DNA of 64,000 nucleotides. Origin: Pleurocapsa sp. FMAR1 (GTDB taxonomy: Bacteria; Cyanobacteriota; Cyanobacteriia; Cyanobacteriales; Xenococcaceae). The notes beneath the pieces were generated by a model that saw only the letters and a list, made by a program, of their open reading frames with translations, did not search any database and was not told the DNA's origin. This document shows positions 46,473 through 56,287 of this stretch, piece after piece (the first letter of the stretch is position 1; every line of letters begins with the position of its first letter). Made by a program: the position numbers and the translations under genes. The stretch spans positions 3,534,001 to 3,598,000 of the forward strand of contig NZ_OY762512.1 of assembly GCF_963665995.1 (NCBI RefSeq). Direction: 5' to 3'.

Positions 46473-46799
46473 CTACCCCAGTTTTACTGCTGTTCCTGTA
46501 GCGGTAATTAAAAGCAAAACTCCTTTATCGTCAACGCTAATTGTACCTGTATCGATTTCAATACCGATTACCGCATCGGCATTTAATTTTTGGGCGCGCT
46601 GCTTTAGTTCCTCAATTGCTTTTTGTTGACCTTTTTCAAAGACTCTTTCGTAACTTCCTGTACGTCCGCCAATAGTGTCTCTAATGCCTGCAAAAAAGTC
46701 TCGCAAAACATTAGTACCATAAACAACTTCGGCGGTGACAATGCCAAGATATGTGGCGATGGGTTGATTTTGTAGGGTATCAGTAGTAGAAACTAACAT
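46473..46799 (-). CDS. YbjQ/DUF74 family protein
   Basis: A 108-aa small protein of the YbjQ (heavy-metal-binding domain, Pfam PF01906) family: GIVTAEVVYGTNVLRDFFAG, then GRTGSYERVFEKGQQKAIEE and AQKLNADAVIGIEIDTGTIS. The family forms pentamers. Function unresolved; the metal-binding name is historical. Confidence 0.88.
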   Translation of the reverse strand: MLVSTTDTLQNQPIATYLGIVTAEVVYGTNVLRDFFAGIRDTIGGRTGSYERVFEKGQQKAIEELKQRAQKLNADAVIGIEIDTGTISVDDKGVLLLITATGTAVKLG

Positions 46800-46926
46800 T
46801 TAGACGAAGATAATAATAGTTAGACTTTGAGTATATTACTAAACTCTCTTAATTACTAATATATAGCTAGGCGATTAGCGACCCCAAGGCTAGGATCGCT
46901 TGAGAAAGCAAATTGATTAAATAACT

Positions 46927-47970
46927 ATGAACCTTACTATTGATAGATTTCAAGGAACTTATCTTGGTGGCATAATCGGCGCGGCGATCGCTTCTCCGAC
47001 AAAAGGCAGCGATCGGGCTAAAATAATTAATTATCAGGGGCAACATTGGCTTACGGCTAGGAATGCTTTAGCAGAAACCATAATTGAAGTCCCTAGATTG
47101 GAGATCGATGATTTAATCACTTTATTAGATCGCTTACTGGGAAATGATAATCTGGATTGTTTTGGGCAAGCTTTTATCAAAGACAATCAGAACAATAGCT
47201 TGAGGAAAAAATCTCTGCCTGAAGATATTATCCCCAAAAATAAAAAATCAACATTATTAAAATGCCACAATAATATTCTGGTACTGTTACCTTTAATTAT
47301 ATTTTTAAGCGATAATCAAGACCTATTTAAAAAAGTAATTACTCAATGTAATTTAAAATCAGTTATTGATCGAGAAACTCAGGAAGACATATTAATATGG
47401 AGCCACTTGTTAAATTTAAATAGCAAGTTGGAACTACAAAACAAAAATCTCAGTCAAATAATAAAACTGGTCTTAACTGATGTACAGTTAAAAACAACTA
47501 ATTTAATTGAAAAGTTAGAGCTAGTAATTTGGGTGTGGGAGAACGGTTTAAGCTTGCACGAATTAACAGAGAAATTGTTTACTTTGGGTAATCCCAGCCA
47601 AATAGCAATTGCCTTATCTTGTTATTGCTTTGCTAGTACACCGCAAGATTTTAAATTTTGTGTCAAACGCGCTGCAAGTCTTAATCAGAACATAGCTTGG
47701 TTGACAACTTCGCTTACAGGTACTTTATCTGGAGCATATAATGGTGTGACAGATATACCTTGGAATTGGAGAGCGATCGCTGATAAAAATCAAACTTATC
47801 AACAAGCACAGCATACAGCAATGAATTTATACAAGACTTGGCTAGGAATATATTCACCCGAAACTAGTCAAGCTTTATATAATCATGAACTTGATGCCGT
47901 TGCCTCGATCAATATAATTCAACCTCGTAAATCTTTAAAAATTATTTCTCAAAAATCATATTTAAATTAA
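46927..47970 (+). CDS. ADP-ribosylglycohydrolase-fold protein, degenerate
   Basis: A 347-aa helical protein with scattered DraG/ARH-type signals. The start MNLTIDRFQGTYLGGIIGAA resembles the family opening, and LTGTLSGAYNGVTDIPWNWR near residue 270 resembles the late 'G..GA..G...IP..W' motif. The metal-binding aspartates of active ARH enzymes (D-D/S-T pattern) are not visible at the expected places. It may have lost hydrolase activity. It ends only 4 bases before the longest possible reading of the PgpH-type gene, so the two are probably co-transcribed. Confidence 0.6.
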   Translation: MNLTIDRFQGTYLGGIIGAAIASPTKGSDRAKIINYQGQHWLTARNALAETIIEVPRLEIDDLITLLDRLLGNDNLDCFGQAFIKDNQNNSLRKKSLPEDIIPKNKKSTLLKCHNNILVLLPLIIFLSDNQDLFKKVITQCNLKSVIDRETQEDILIWSHLLNLNSKLELQNKNLSQIIKLVLTDVQLKTTNLIEKLELVIWVWENGLSLHELTEKLFTLGNPSQIAIALSCYCFASTPQDFKFCVKRAASLNQNIAWLTTSLTGTLSGAYNGVTDIPWNWRAIADKNQTYQQAQHTAMNLYKTWLGIYSPETSQALYNHELDAVASINIIQPRKSLKIISQKSYLN

Positions 47971-47974
47971 ATTT

Positions 47975-50518
47975 TTGAAGCTGCTTTTGCCAAAGTTCCT
48001 GTATGAATTGACCGTAATGCAGCTAGGCATTTGCAAGAGCTTATATAAATCTTCACCTATGATGAAAAGCTGGCAATCACTAATTCAAAAGTTTGCGGGA
48101 TGGCGATACAAGTATCTACATCATAGTGACTTTTGGGAGAAAAGTAACTCCAAAAGACAAAAACTTAAATCATCTCATAATTATAGTTTTAGTCATCAGC
48201 GCAAAAATAGAACAATAAAATCAAGAGATTTATTGGTCATGTTGGTTTTGAGCATCATAGCTTTAACTAGTGTCGTTGGTTATCGCTTTTATAATCAGCC
48301 ACAACTGACCGTGGGCAAAATCTCACCTTTGACGATTAAAGCTCCCTTTTCGGCAAAGTTTGAAGACACAAAAACTACCTTAGAAAAACGCAAAGAAGTT
48401 CAAACAGGTATCATTCCTATCCTTAAGCAGAATCAGGAATCAACCGCAGAAATTAAAAGTAAGCTAGGGGGATATTTAGTTAGTATCGATGAGCTAAGAA
48501 AGTTAACCGAACCCTTTCCCTTCTTTAACTCTGAAGCCTTATCCTTAGCAAGCCAAAAATACATCCGTTTTTGCGATGATGCAGAGTTTAAGGCAGCCTT
48601 AGCCTCGGTTGCTCAAAATCGCCAAAAAGCAACAAACGGTGAAACCAACTTATCTCTAGAAAAAAGACCAGACTTTAACGTTGGGCTACAAAAAATTGCC
48701 TCAGAGCTACAGGCATATCGAGAGAAAACATCAGAAACAGAATTTAATACGTTAATAGCTCAAATAACCTTAACTCGCTATCGATATTCTCAGGCTTGGA
48801 AAAAGCTAGAGCAGAAAAATAACATTCAATTAGACGACAAAGATCTAGTAGTACTGCTTGATTTGACTGAGAAGGACTGGCAAGCGACAAAAAATACAGT
48901 TTCTCTAGCCGTCAATCGTATATTGGCTCAGGGAATATCTTCGGGAATGCCCTCTAATTTATTAGAGCAGACAGTCGTAGAGCAAATTAATCCAGATATA
49001 CCCCAGGCAACAGAAAATATAGCCAGTAATCTGCTGCTAGAAATTCTTAAACCTAATCTAGAAGAAGATAAAGATGCTACTAGAAATATTGCCGAAAAAG
49101 CAGCGATGGCAATTAATTCGGTAGTAGTAGAGGTAGAGCAAGGTGATGTCATTGTCAAACAAGGAGCAAGAATCACTCAAGCAGATTTTGTTTTGCTAGA
49201 TGGTTTCAAACTAAGCCAAAGAAGCATTAACTGGTCAGGACTGAGATTATCGGCAATTTTTGTCAGCTTTATGGTTGGTTTATTTTTGCTTATCCAAAGA
49301 AAAATTTTCACCTCCATTCGTCATCGAGATTATTTATTACTCTGTTTATTAGGTTTGAGCGCACCATTATTAAGCGTGTTTAACTTACCCTATACCAGTT
49401 TGCCAGCTATAGGTCTTTTAGTTAGTAGCTTTTATGCTCCTAGTTTGGCTGTGTGGGAGGTAATTCTGGTAACAGGATTGGTTATGTTTAGTAATCAAAA
49501 CTTAGGCTCTCCCTACCTACTAGCAGGATGTTGTGGGGGACTAGTTGCCGCTATCTTTGCGGGAAGATTGCGATCGCGCGAAGGTATAGCTAGATTAGGT
49601 ATTATGGTGGGTCTGACTCAAGCAGCAGTTTATTTAATTGTCAATTTAATCTTGAGTGCCAGTCCGTCTTCAATCTGGTCAGCAATTTTACCCGATGCCT
49701 CAATTTGTGGTCTGTTTGGAGTTGCCTGGAGCGTAGTGGCAATTGGCATATCACCTTATCTAGAGAGATTTTTTGACCTTGTTACCCCCATTCGTTTAGC
49801 AGAGCTATCTAATCCCAATCTGCCGTTGCTAAAACGTTTGGTAACCGAAGCTCCAGGAACATTTCAGCATACAATGTTTGTGGCTTCTCTAGCCGAGGCT
49901 GCTGCTAGAGAACTTAACTGCAATGTAGAGCTAATTAGAGCAGGAACTCTTTATCACGATATAGGTAAGATGCACGATCCTCTGGGCTTTATTGAAAATC
50001 AGATGGGCGATCCTAACAAGCACGACGAGATTAATGATCCCTGGGTAAGTGCCAAAATAATTAAAAAGCACGTCAGCGAAGGAATAGCAATGGCTCGCAA
50101 ATACGGTTTGCCCAAAGCAATTCGCGATTTTATTCCCGAACACCAGGGAACTTTACTGATCGCCTATTTTTACTATCAGGCAAAACAAAAGGCAGAGGCC
50201 GAAGGAACAACCGTATTAGAGTCAGATTTTCGTTATGCAGGCCCAATTCCTCAGTCAAGAGAAGCAGGGATTATGATGTTAGCCGATGGCAGTGAGGCTG
50301 CATTGCGATCGCTAAAAGACGTAACTCATAAACAGGCTTTATCTACAGTGCAGAAAATCTTTAAATCTCGCTGGCAAGACGGTCAACTGCTTGATAGTGG
50401 ACTAAGTTATGATGAATTGCCAAGAATTGCCGAGGTTTTTATTCGCGTTTGGCAGCAGTTTAATCATAAGCGCATTGTCTATCCTCAAGGAGCTTTGGAT
50501 TTTAAATCTCAGAAATAG
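47975..50518 (+). CDS. 7TM-HD (PgpH-type) membrane phosphohydrolase
   Basis: A large membrane protein of the 7TMR-HD family; PgpH in Firmicutes hydrolyses cyclic-di-AMP. One TM helix near residue 90 (LVMLVLSIIALTSVVGYRFY) is followed by an extracytoplasmic 7TMR-HDED domain to about 400. Seven TM helices span about 425-600. The HD domain has AGTLYHDIGKM with H661 and D662, then HVSEGIAMARKYGLP and IPEHQGT. The long reading starts at TTG 47975. Homologues usually begin near MKSWQSLIQ, so the ATG at 48059 or 48062 may be the real start. Confidence 0.88.
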   Translation: MKLLLPKFLYELTVMQLGICKSLYKSSPMMKSWQSLIQKFAGWRYKYLHHSDFWEKSNSKRQKLKSSHNYSFSHQRKNRTIKSRDLLVMLVLSIIALTSVVGYRFYNQPQLTVGKISPLTIKAPFSAKFEDTKTTLEKRKEVQTGIIPILKQNQESTAEIKSKLGGYLVSIDELRKLTEPFPFFNSEALSLASQKYIRFCDDAEFKAALASVAQNRQKATNGETNLSLEKRPDFNVGLQKIASELQAYREKTSETEFNTLIAQITLTRYRYSQAWKKLEQKNNIQLDDKDLVVLLDLTEKDWQATKNTVSLAVNRILAQGISSGMPSNLLEQTVVEQINPDIPQATENIASNLLLEILKPNLEEDKDATRNIAEKAAMAINSVVVEVEQGDVIVKQGARITQADFVLLDGFKLSQRSINWSGLRLSAIFVSFMVGLFLLIQRKIFTSIRHRDYLLLCLLGLSAPLLSVFNLPYTSLPAIGLLVSSFYAPSLAVWEVILVTGLVMFSNQNLGSPYLLAGCCGGLVAAIFAGRLRSREGIARLGIMVGLTQAAVYLIVNLILSASPSSIWSAILPDASICGLFGVAWSVVAIGISPYLERFFDLVTPIRLAELSNPNLPLLKRLVTEAPGTFQHTMFVASLAEAAARELNCNVELIRAGTLYHDIGKMHDPLGFIENQMGDPNKHDEINDPWVSAKIIKKHVSEGIAMARKYGLPKAIRDFIPEHQGTLLIAYFYYQAKQKAEAEGTTVLESDFRYAGPIPQSREAGIMMLADGSEAALRSLKDVTHKQALSTVQKIFKSRWQDGQLLDSGLSYDELPRIAEVFIRVWQQFNHKRIVYPQGALDFKSQK

Positions 50519-50529
50519 ATTATTTAATA

Positions 50530-50599
50530 GCTCTAAGCTCTAGGCTATAAGCTATAAGCTTGGATTTAAAAGCTCTAGGCTAAAGGCTAAAAGCTTCAA
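50530..50599. repeat. Heptanucleotide tandem repeat (GCTATAA-like, 10 periods)
   Basis: Ten consecutive 7-base periods: GCTCTAA, GCTCTAG, GCTATAA, GCTATAA, GCTTGGA, TTTAAAA, GCTCTAG, GCTAAAG, GCTAAAA, GCTTCAA. All but one begin with GCT. It lies between the PgpH-type gene and the GTPase gene. Confidence 0.8.
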
Positions 50600-50650
50600 A
50601 CAGTTATATTATGAGCAAGGATAATATTACATTCAGCGCAACATATTACC

Positions 50651-52021
50651 GTGGGCAAAAAAACTTCGAGACAAGAAAACCATTTCAATCAGGCTCGTGC
50701 TAGTCTACAGCAGGCGATTTCTTGGTATTCTGGTTTTCGTCGTCATGGTAATTCTCCTCCAAATGAACGTCTACAGGCTTCTGTCAGAAAAGATTTACAG
50801 TCTTTACAAAACGCCCTGGACAAATTAGATCGCAATGCAGTTCGCATCAGTACCTTTGGTTTAGTTAGCTGTGGAAAATCTTCTTTGATTAATGCCTTAT
50901 TAGAAGAAGAGGTAGTTGCTACAGGACCTTTGCATGGTGTAACCCAATCATTGACTGTTTTACATTGGAATCCATTACCAAATAAAGGAGTCAACGTCGA
51001 GTTGATTGATACTCCTGGTTTGGACGAAGTGGCAGGAGAAGCACGGGCAGCTATGGCGCGAGAAATCGCCCAAAAGTCTGACTTGATTTTGTTTGTAGTG
51101 GCAGGGGATATAACCCGCACCGAGTATCAGGCTTTGTGTGAGTTAAGAAGTACTCAAAAACCCCTAATTTTGGTTTTTAATAAAGTCGATCTCTATCCAG
51201 ATCGCGATCGCCAAAAAATTTACCAGCAATTACAGCAGCTAAATGCAGCACACAGCCTCGGCAGTTTAGCAGATATTATTGCCCCTCATGAAATTGTCAT
51301 GGTGGCTGCCAAACCTCAAGCAATCAAAATTAGAGTGGAATCTGCTGACGGCAATATTGAAACTAGTTGGGAAACCCCCGAACCTGAGATTGTAGAATTA
51401 CAAATAGCTTTGCAGCAGATCTTACGACAGGAAGGAAAATCTTTACTCTCGTTAAATGCTTTGGTGCAGGCGAGGGATGCAGAGGTTAATATTGCCCACA
51501 AAACTATTGAACTACGCCAAGAAGAAGCAGAAAAAATAATTGCCAAATATGCCCGCTATAAGGCGATCGCCGTAGCGATTAACCCAATTATCTTTGTTGA
51601 CTTGATTGGCGGTTTTATTGCTGATTTGGCTCTGGTTCGTTCTCTATCAAAGCTGTACGGACTACCCATTACTACCTACGAAGCAGGAAACCTGTTAAAA
51701 CGTATTTTAGCTAGTTCTGGCGGTTTACTATTTGGTGAAATTGGCAGTAGTTTAATTCTGGGAGTAGGTAAAAGTGGCGCGGTTTTGACCAGTGGCTTCG
51801 AGAGTTCGGGAGCGATCGCGGCTTATCTAGGTACAGCTAGTTTCCAAGGTGCGATCGCTGGTTATGGAACTTATGTGGTAGGCAGAGTCGCTCAAGTATA
51901 CTTAGAACAAGGCTGTACCTGGGGAGAAATGGGAGCTTCTACCCTAATTAAAGAAATTTTATCTCAGGTAGAACCAAATACAATTATTTATCGTCTACGC
52001 CAAGAATTGCTGCAACAATAA
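50651..52021 (+). CDS. Era/YcjF-like GTPase with a C-terminal membrane domain (DUF697)
   Basis: A 456-aa TRAFAC GTPase. The P-loop is GLVSCGKSSL (residues 70-79), DTPGLDEVAGEARAAMARE is G3, and NKVDLYPDRDRQ is G4. After residue 280 a hydrophobic DUF697-type region (KAIAVAINPIIFVDLIGGFI, SGGLLFGEIGSSLILGVG) probably inserts in a membrane. The role of this cyanobacterial group is unknown. The start is GTG at 50651. Confidence 0.82.
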   Translation: MGKKTSRQENHFNQARASLQQAISWYSGFRRHGNSPPNERLQASVRKDLQSLQNALDKLDRNAVRISTFGLVSCGKSSLINALLEEEVVATGPLHGVTQSLTVLHWNPLPNKGVNVELIDTPGLDEVAGEARAAMAREIAQKSDLILFVVAGDITRTEYQALCELRSTQKPLILVFNKVDLYPDRDRQKIYQQLQQLNAAHSLGSLADIIAPHEIVMVAAKPQAIKIRVESADGNIETSWETPEPEIVELQIALQQILRQEGKSLLSLNALVQARDAEVNIAHKTIELRQEEAEKIIAKYARYKAIAVAINPIIFVDLIGGFIADLALVRSLSKLYGLPITTYEAGNLLKRILASSGGLLFGEIGSSLILGVGKSGAVLTSGFESSGAIAAYLGTASFQGAIAGYGTYVVGRVAQVYLEQGCTWGEMGASTLIKEILSQVEPNTIIYRLRQELLQQ

Positions 52022-52079
52022 ACATTGCTAATTTTTTGGTATGAATTTGTTAATAAGATGGTTTTTAGCTTTTAGCTTC

Positions 52080-52235
52080 TTGGCGCAGTCGCTCTAAGAA
52101 GGAAACCTTCACCGCAAGCGTGGAATAGCGGTTCAGTCTGTTGCGGGGGTTCCCCCCGTTGAAGAACTGAACCAAGACAGCCCTTTAACTCAAGGCATTT
52201 CCGCTTGCAAAGACCGCGCTGCAACGCTTTTAGCT
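52080..52235. repeat. GC-rich repeat patch
   Basis: A GC-rich insert in an AT-rich gap, with palindromes such as GCGGGGGTTCCCCCCG and the near-inverted pair GGTTCAGTCT / GAACTGAACC. It is similar in character to 25257-25770. Two heptamers (TTTTAGC at 52065-52078) precede it. No gene was seen. Confidence 0.6.
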
Positions 52236-52268
52236 CTCAAATACCTTTAATACTCTAATCAGCAATCA

Positions 52269-53189
52269 ATGAATCAAGTTACCGTCAGTGTTCCTGCTAC
52301 CACCGCTAATTTAGGAGTTGGTTTTGACTGTATTGGCGCGGCTTTAAGCATGGCTAATGAGTTTACCTTTACTAAGGTTAATACGAACAGTAAGCTCAAA
52401 ATAAATGTCACAGGCGATGAAGCTTATAAGGTAAGTAGGAAGGAAAATAATTTAATCTATCAAGCTTTTTTAAGGCTTTATCAACAAATCGGTAAAACGC
52501 CTCCCAACCTAGAGCTAGATATTAAGCTAGAAGTGCCTTTATCAAGAGGTTTGGGTAGTTCGGCAACGGCAATTGTCGGCGGTTTATTAGGAGCAAATGC
52601 TTTAGCAGGAAACCCTTTAGAACGAGCTAAAATCATCGAGATGGCGATCGCAATTGAAGGTCATCCTGATAATGTTGTTCCCGCTTTGTTGGGTAACTGT
52701 CAATTATCTGTAGGCTCACAAAGCAATTGGCAAATATGCTCTATTCCTTGGCATCAGGATATTATTCCTGTAGTAGCTATTCCTAATTTTGAACTGTCTA
52801 CGAAAGAGGCTCGTTCTGTACTGCCAAATAGATACACTCGTAGCGATGCAATTTTTAATATCTCGCGCATGGGTTTACTATTAAGAGCTTTAGAAACCCA
52901 TAATCAGTCATGGCTGAAAACGGCTTTAGCAGACAAAATACATCAACCCTATCGGCAGCAACTAATTACTGGTTATTTTGAGGTGCAGCAGGCTGCTATT
53001 GCTGCTGGTGCTTATGGTATGGTAATTAGCGGTGCAGGACCGACTTTATTAGCGTTAACCAATGCCGATCGAGTAGATCGGGTAGTTAAATCAATGGCTG
53101 AAGCCTGGAAACAAATTGACGTTGAGGCTCAAGTGCGATCGCTTTCTTTAGATACAATAGGGGCAAAGGTTCAGTATGCAGATTCTTGA
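52269..53189 (+). CDS. thrB: Homoserine kinase
   Basis: ThrB phosphorylates homoserine on the path to threonine. The GHMP-kinase motifs are clear: VPATTANLGVGFDCIGAAL at the N-terminus, VPLSRGLGSSATAIVGGLLG (ATP loop), EGHPDNVVPALLG, and ISGAGPTLLAL near the C-terminus. Length 306 aa. The acetyltransferase gene overlaps its end by 14 bases. Confidence 0.95.
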   Translation: MNQVTVSVPATTANLGVGFDCIGAALSMANEFTFTKVNTNSKLKINVTGDEAYKVSRKENNLIYQAFLRLYQQIGKTPPNLELDIKLEVPLSRGLGSSATAIVGGLLGANALAGNPLERAKIIEMAIAIEGHPDNVVPALLGNCQLSVGSQSNWQICSIPWHQDIIPVVAIPNFELSTKEARSVLPNRYTRSDAIFNISRMGLLLRALETHNQSWLKTALADKIHQPYRQQLITGYFEVQQAAIAAGAYGMVISGAGPTLLALTNADRVDRVVKSMAEAWKQIDVEAQVRSLSLDTIGAKVQYADS

Positions 53190-53682
53190 AACTCCTCGAC
53201 TGAGCCTGAGATACTTAACTATTCGTGATACCAAGGCTTTGATACCAATTTTAGGCGATCCTCAAGTAATGGAATTTTCGCTGATTGGAGTTCACGATCG
53301 CCAGCAAATTCGGCAATTTATCGAACAGAGGTTGCTGTCTTACCTAGAGCATGGTTTTGGGCTATATGCTTTAATTCACAAGCAAAACCAAAATTTAATT
53401 GGCTACTGTGGCTTTTTTGTACAGAAAGTCGATGAGCAAAAAGAAGTTGAAATTGGCTATCGTTTAGCTAGTCAATATTGGGGACAGGGGTTAGCCACCG
53501 AAGCAGCCACAGCAGTTTTAGAATATGGTCGATCCAGATTCAAGTTTAAACGCTTTGTCTGTCTGATTGAACCAGCTAACATTCGCTCTATTCGCGTCGC
53601 TCAAAAACTAGGTATGGAATTAGAAAAAAAGATTATTTATCACGGCATCGATGTAGAAATGTACAGTATTACTTGTGAATAA
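53176..53682 (+). CDS. GNAT-family N-acetyltransferase (RimJ/RimL-like)
   Basis: A 168-aa acetyl-CoA-dependent acetyltransferase: N-terminal MQILETPRLSLRYLTIRDTK, the core EIGYRLASQYWGQGLATEAA with the acetyl-CoA-binding loop, and the end motif EPANIRSIRVAQKLGMELE. The substrate amine (protein N-terminus or antibiotic) is unknown. It overlaps thrB by 14 bases, so the two genes are translationally linked. Confidence 0.9.
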   Translation: MQILETPRLSLRYLTIRDTKALIPILGDPQVMEFSLIGVHDRQQIRQFIEQRLLSYLEHGFGLYALIHKQNQNLIGYCGFFVQKVDEQKEVEIGYRLASQYWGQGLATEAATAVLEYGRSRFKFKRFVCLIEPANIRSIRVAQKLGMELEKKIIYHGIDVEMYSITCE

Positions 53683-53953
53683 CATCTCTCTACTAAGAAA
53701 CAAGATCGGTCACAATAGGTTGAGACGAACTGGAGGATAAGATCGATCTGTGATTTTTGATCCATCGAACTTGACCGTTAGGCATGGTTTTTGGTCGTAC
53801 GAACCCTATATTGCCTACAATAAGCAGCATCAAAAATAATGCCGCCGATTTCTAAAACTACGCTGGAAATAGCACAATTATAGAAGCCAAACGACAAGAT
53901 TTCTAGTCTAGATAAATATCGGTAAATACCGCCATTTATAATTAGATTTTGTT

Positions 53954-54226
<273 letters not shown>

Positions 54227-54437
54227 TCACTAAATCGTATTCTGAATAGAATCAAGGGTTAGTTTACCCTATGCTCCTATTCTCACTTGGCGAAAGACTC
54301 GATAACTTTAAATTCTGTAACAACAAGCTTGAAATATCGATTAATTCGTTAAGCAAGCTTAACATTTCTTAAGCTAACATCTTGATTTGCTGACCAAAAT
54401 TAGGTAAATAATTAAGAAAGAATCAGTTTTTGTTAGT

Positions 54438-54902
54438 ATGGTCAATCCTAATTCTCAGCACAGCCAGCCAAAATCAGCAATACCGTCTCAAACTAAGCTG
54501 ATTAAAACTTACTACGATCTCATGAATTTACATCCTTCTGCTTCTACCATTGTCATTCGTCGTACCTATCGCCAACTAAGCAAAGAATATCACCCCGACA
54601 CTACCAAACTGCCCGCTAATATTGCCACCGCCAAATTTCAAAAGCTTAATGAGGCTTACGCAACCTTGAGTAGCCCTGAAAAGCGATCGCTTTACGACCT
54701 CAAAATAGGCTATTCTCGCTTTAATGTGATTCAAGCACCCAGTTGGTCTGAACCCGATCAAGAAAAATGGTCTAGGACTGCCTATCTCGATCCTACCGAT
54801 CGCCCCTTGTCTTCGGGAGAAATATTTGTTTTAGTTCTGTTGGGATTAACTTTTATTGGCTGTATAGTTTTAGTAATGGCGATCGCCTATTTTCGTAGGT
54901 GA
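54438..54902 (+). CDS. J-domain protein with C-terminal TM helix
   Basis: A 154-aa protein: a J-domain at about residues 25-90 with the HPD motif (QLSKEYHPDTTKL), LNEAYATLSSPEKRSLYDLK, and a C-terminal hydrophobic helix (GEIFVLVLLGLTFIGCIVLV). It is probably a membrane-anchored co-chaperone that recruits a DnaK to the membrane. There is no zinc-finger or substrate-binding domain, so it is a class C (type III) DnaJ. Confidence 0.88.
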   Translation: MVNPNSQHSQPKSAIPSQTKLIKTYYDLMNLHPSASTIVIRRTYRQLSKEYHPDTTKLPANIATAKFQKLNEAYATLSSPEKRSLYDLKIGYSRFNVIQAPSWSEPDQEKWSRTAYLDPTDRPLSSGEIFVLVLLGLTFIGCIVLVMAIAYFRR

Positions 54903-54904
54903 TA

Positions 54905-55020
54905 GATACGACCGCGCGAATATACTGCTTTGCGAGACAGCGCGGTGGGCGGTTTCACCGACAGAAAGGACTTGTCCGCATCTAAGCGACTGTCGAGGGT
55001 GTAAACCGCTGTATCTGCCC
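54905..55020. repeat. GC-rich repeat patch with IS630-like end
   Basis: A GC-rich stretch after the J-domain gene that shares TTTGCGAGACAG and CTGTCGAGG with the 25257-25770 block. Near its end (about 54997-55012) it reads GTAAACCGCTGTATCTG; its reverse complement matches the right end of the IS630 element (TACAGCGGTTTGC). It may hold a solo IS end. Confidence 0.5.
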
Positions 55021-55083
55021 ACTAAGTTTATATATCTCTATCCACTAGAAGGGGTTCTTTGCTATTATAAATTAGCTACCCTG

Positions 55084-55168
55084 GGAGAGGTGGCAGAGTG
55101 GTCGAACGCGCTCGACTTGAAATCGAGTAAAACGAAAGTTTTCGTGGGTTCAAATCCCACCCTCTCCG
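55084..55168 (+). tRNA. tRNA-Ser (anticodon TGA)
   Basis: An 85-nt class II tRNA: acceptor GGAGAGG with CCTCTCC, anticodon stem and loop CTCGACTTGAAATCGAG with TGA, a long variable arm (AAAACGAAAGTTTTCG) and T-arm GTGGGTTCAAATCCCAC. The discriminator is G, as in serine tRNAs. Confidence 0.97.
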
Positions 55169-55181
55169 TAATTCAAAAAGG

Positions 55182-55457
55182 CTATGATTCGCTAGTTGAG
55201 GTAGATGCTTCCTCTACTGGTTCAGATTGATTCAAATCTTTACTAGCTTCCAATTTCGCATTCATGCTAATAGATTTCTCAATATTTTCAGCTTCTTTCT
55301 TAAATTCATTTTCAAATTCTTTAGAAGCATCTTGAAAACTACGAAGAGTTTTGGCAACGCTGCGACCAATTTCGGGTAGTTTTTTAGGTCCAAATACTAA
55401 TAGAGCAACTATTGTAATCAAAGCCATTTCTGGTAAACCAACGCCAAAAATGTTCAT
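55182..55457 (-). CDS. tatA: Twin-arginine translocase subunit TatA/E-type
   Basis: A 91-aa single-span protein: MNIFGVGLPEMALITIVALLVFGPKKLPEIGRSVAKTLRSF is the characteristic TatA/Hcf106 N-terminus with a membrane helix, FGPKKLPEIG hinge and amphipathic helix. The acidic tail is unstructured. It forms part of the pore of the Tat export pathway. Confidence 0.93.
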   Translation of the reverse strand: MNIFGVGLPEMALITIVALLVFGPKKLPEIGRSVAKTLRSFQDASKEFENEFKKEAENIEKSISMNAKLEASKDLNQSEPVEEASTSTSES

Positions 55458-55577
55458 TATCTCAGACTTCCTAATAAGTTTAATAGATTAAATAAGTAGT
55501 TTGACCTTCAAAATAGATTGAGGATCAAACTATAGTATTAGCTAGTTCAATAGTTAATAAATCTGTGGCTAAATTGT

Positions 55578-55781
55578 CTATCGACTTAGAGTTCTCCAGT
55601 CAACATCAATTCCTTCTAGAATTAAAGAAGAATTATAAAGTTGCAGAATAATTAACAAGAAAACAAGAAATAAAGCCATAAAGACTCCCATCAAGATGGT
55701 TGTTCCCCAACCAGGAGCAACTTTACCATATTCAGAATTTAAAGGTTTGAGAATATTTCCCAAACGAGTTTGCTGTGACAT
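55578..55781 (-). CDS. psbH: Photosystem II phosphoprotein PsbH
   Basis: A 67-aa single-span PSII subunit: [20 protein letters not shown], then [20 protein letters not shown] and [20 protein letters not shown]. It is divergent from psbN, the usual cyanobacterial arrangement. Confidence 0.98.
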   Translation of the reverse strand: MSQQTRLGNILKPLNSEYGKVAPGWGTTILMGVFMALFLVFLLIILQLYNSSLILEGIDVDWRTLSR

Positions 55782-55864
55782 AGTTCACTAATTATGTAAA
55801 ATCAGGTTTTTCGTAATCTTCTGTAATATTATAAAGGAAGAGTAATCATAATTTATATATACTT

Positions 55865-55996
55865 ATGGAACCTGCAATAGTTCTTAGCATCAGTATAGGG
55901 ACTGTATTAGTCGCTATTACTGGATTTTCAATTTATATGGCTTTTGGTCCACCGTCTATTGATCTAGGCGATCCTTTTGAAGATCATGAGGATTAG
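55865..55996 (+). CDS. psbN: Photosystem II assembly protein PsbN
   Basis: A 43-aa gene, ATG at 55865 to TAG at 55996. The product begins MEPAIVLSISIGTVLVAITG, continues FSIYMAFGPPSIDLGDPFED and ends HED. One TM helix is followed by the invariant FGPPS. PsbN helps assemble PSII and is not a stable subunit. The location opposite psbH confirms it. Confidence 0.97.
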   Translation: MEPAIVLSISIGTVLVAITGFSIYMAFGPPSIDLGDPFEDHED

Positions 55997-56179
55997 CGAC
56001 CGATGATCGATGACCAATAATCGATGATATTGACTACCTTGGGGTTTTCATCGTCGGGGCAATGCTCCTTTACTAGTTCGTCTGTTACTGTGTTGCGATC
56101 GCCATATACTTGCTAAAAAGTACGACGCATTTGGCTTTGACGACGGATATTATCAACCTTTTTACTTAATCTCTCAAGG

Positions 56180-56215
56180 GGAGTAGTAGCGAAAACAGCT
56201 ATTACTCCTTTTTTA
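56180..56215 (+). terminator. Rho-independent terminator hairpin
   Basis: GGAGTAGTAGC pairs with GCTATTACTCC (11-bp stem with a G-T pair and short loop) and is followed by six T residues. It lies downstream of psbN and upstream of the Yip1-like gene. Three preceding heptamers (CGATGAT-like, 56001-56028) occupy the start of this gap. Confidence 0.65.
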
Positions 56216-56287
56216 TGTTTTTACAAAGGTTATCCTGAAATTTTCTCAAACAAATATTTATAATTGGTCAATTAAAGACTAAGGATA

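Noticed and set aside
50530-50599. CRISPR-like tandem repeat
   Set aside because: The period is 7 bases with no spacers; it is a heptamer STRR.
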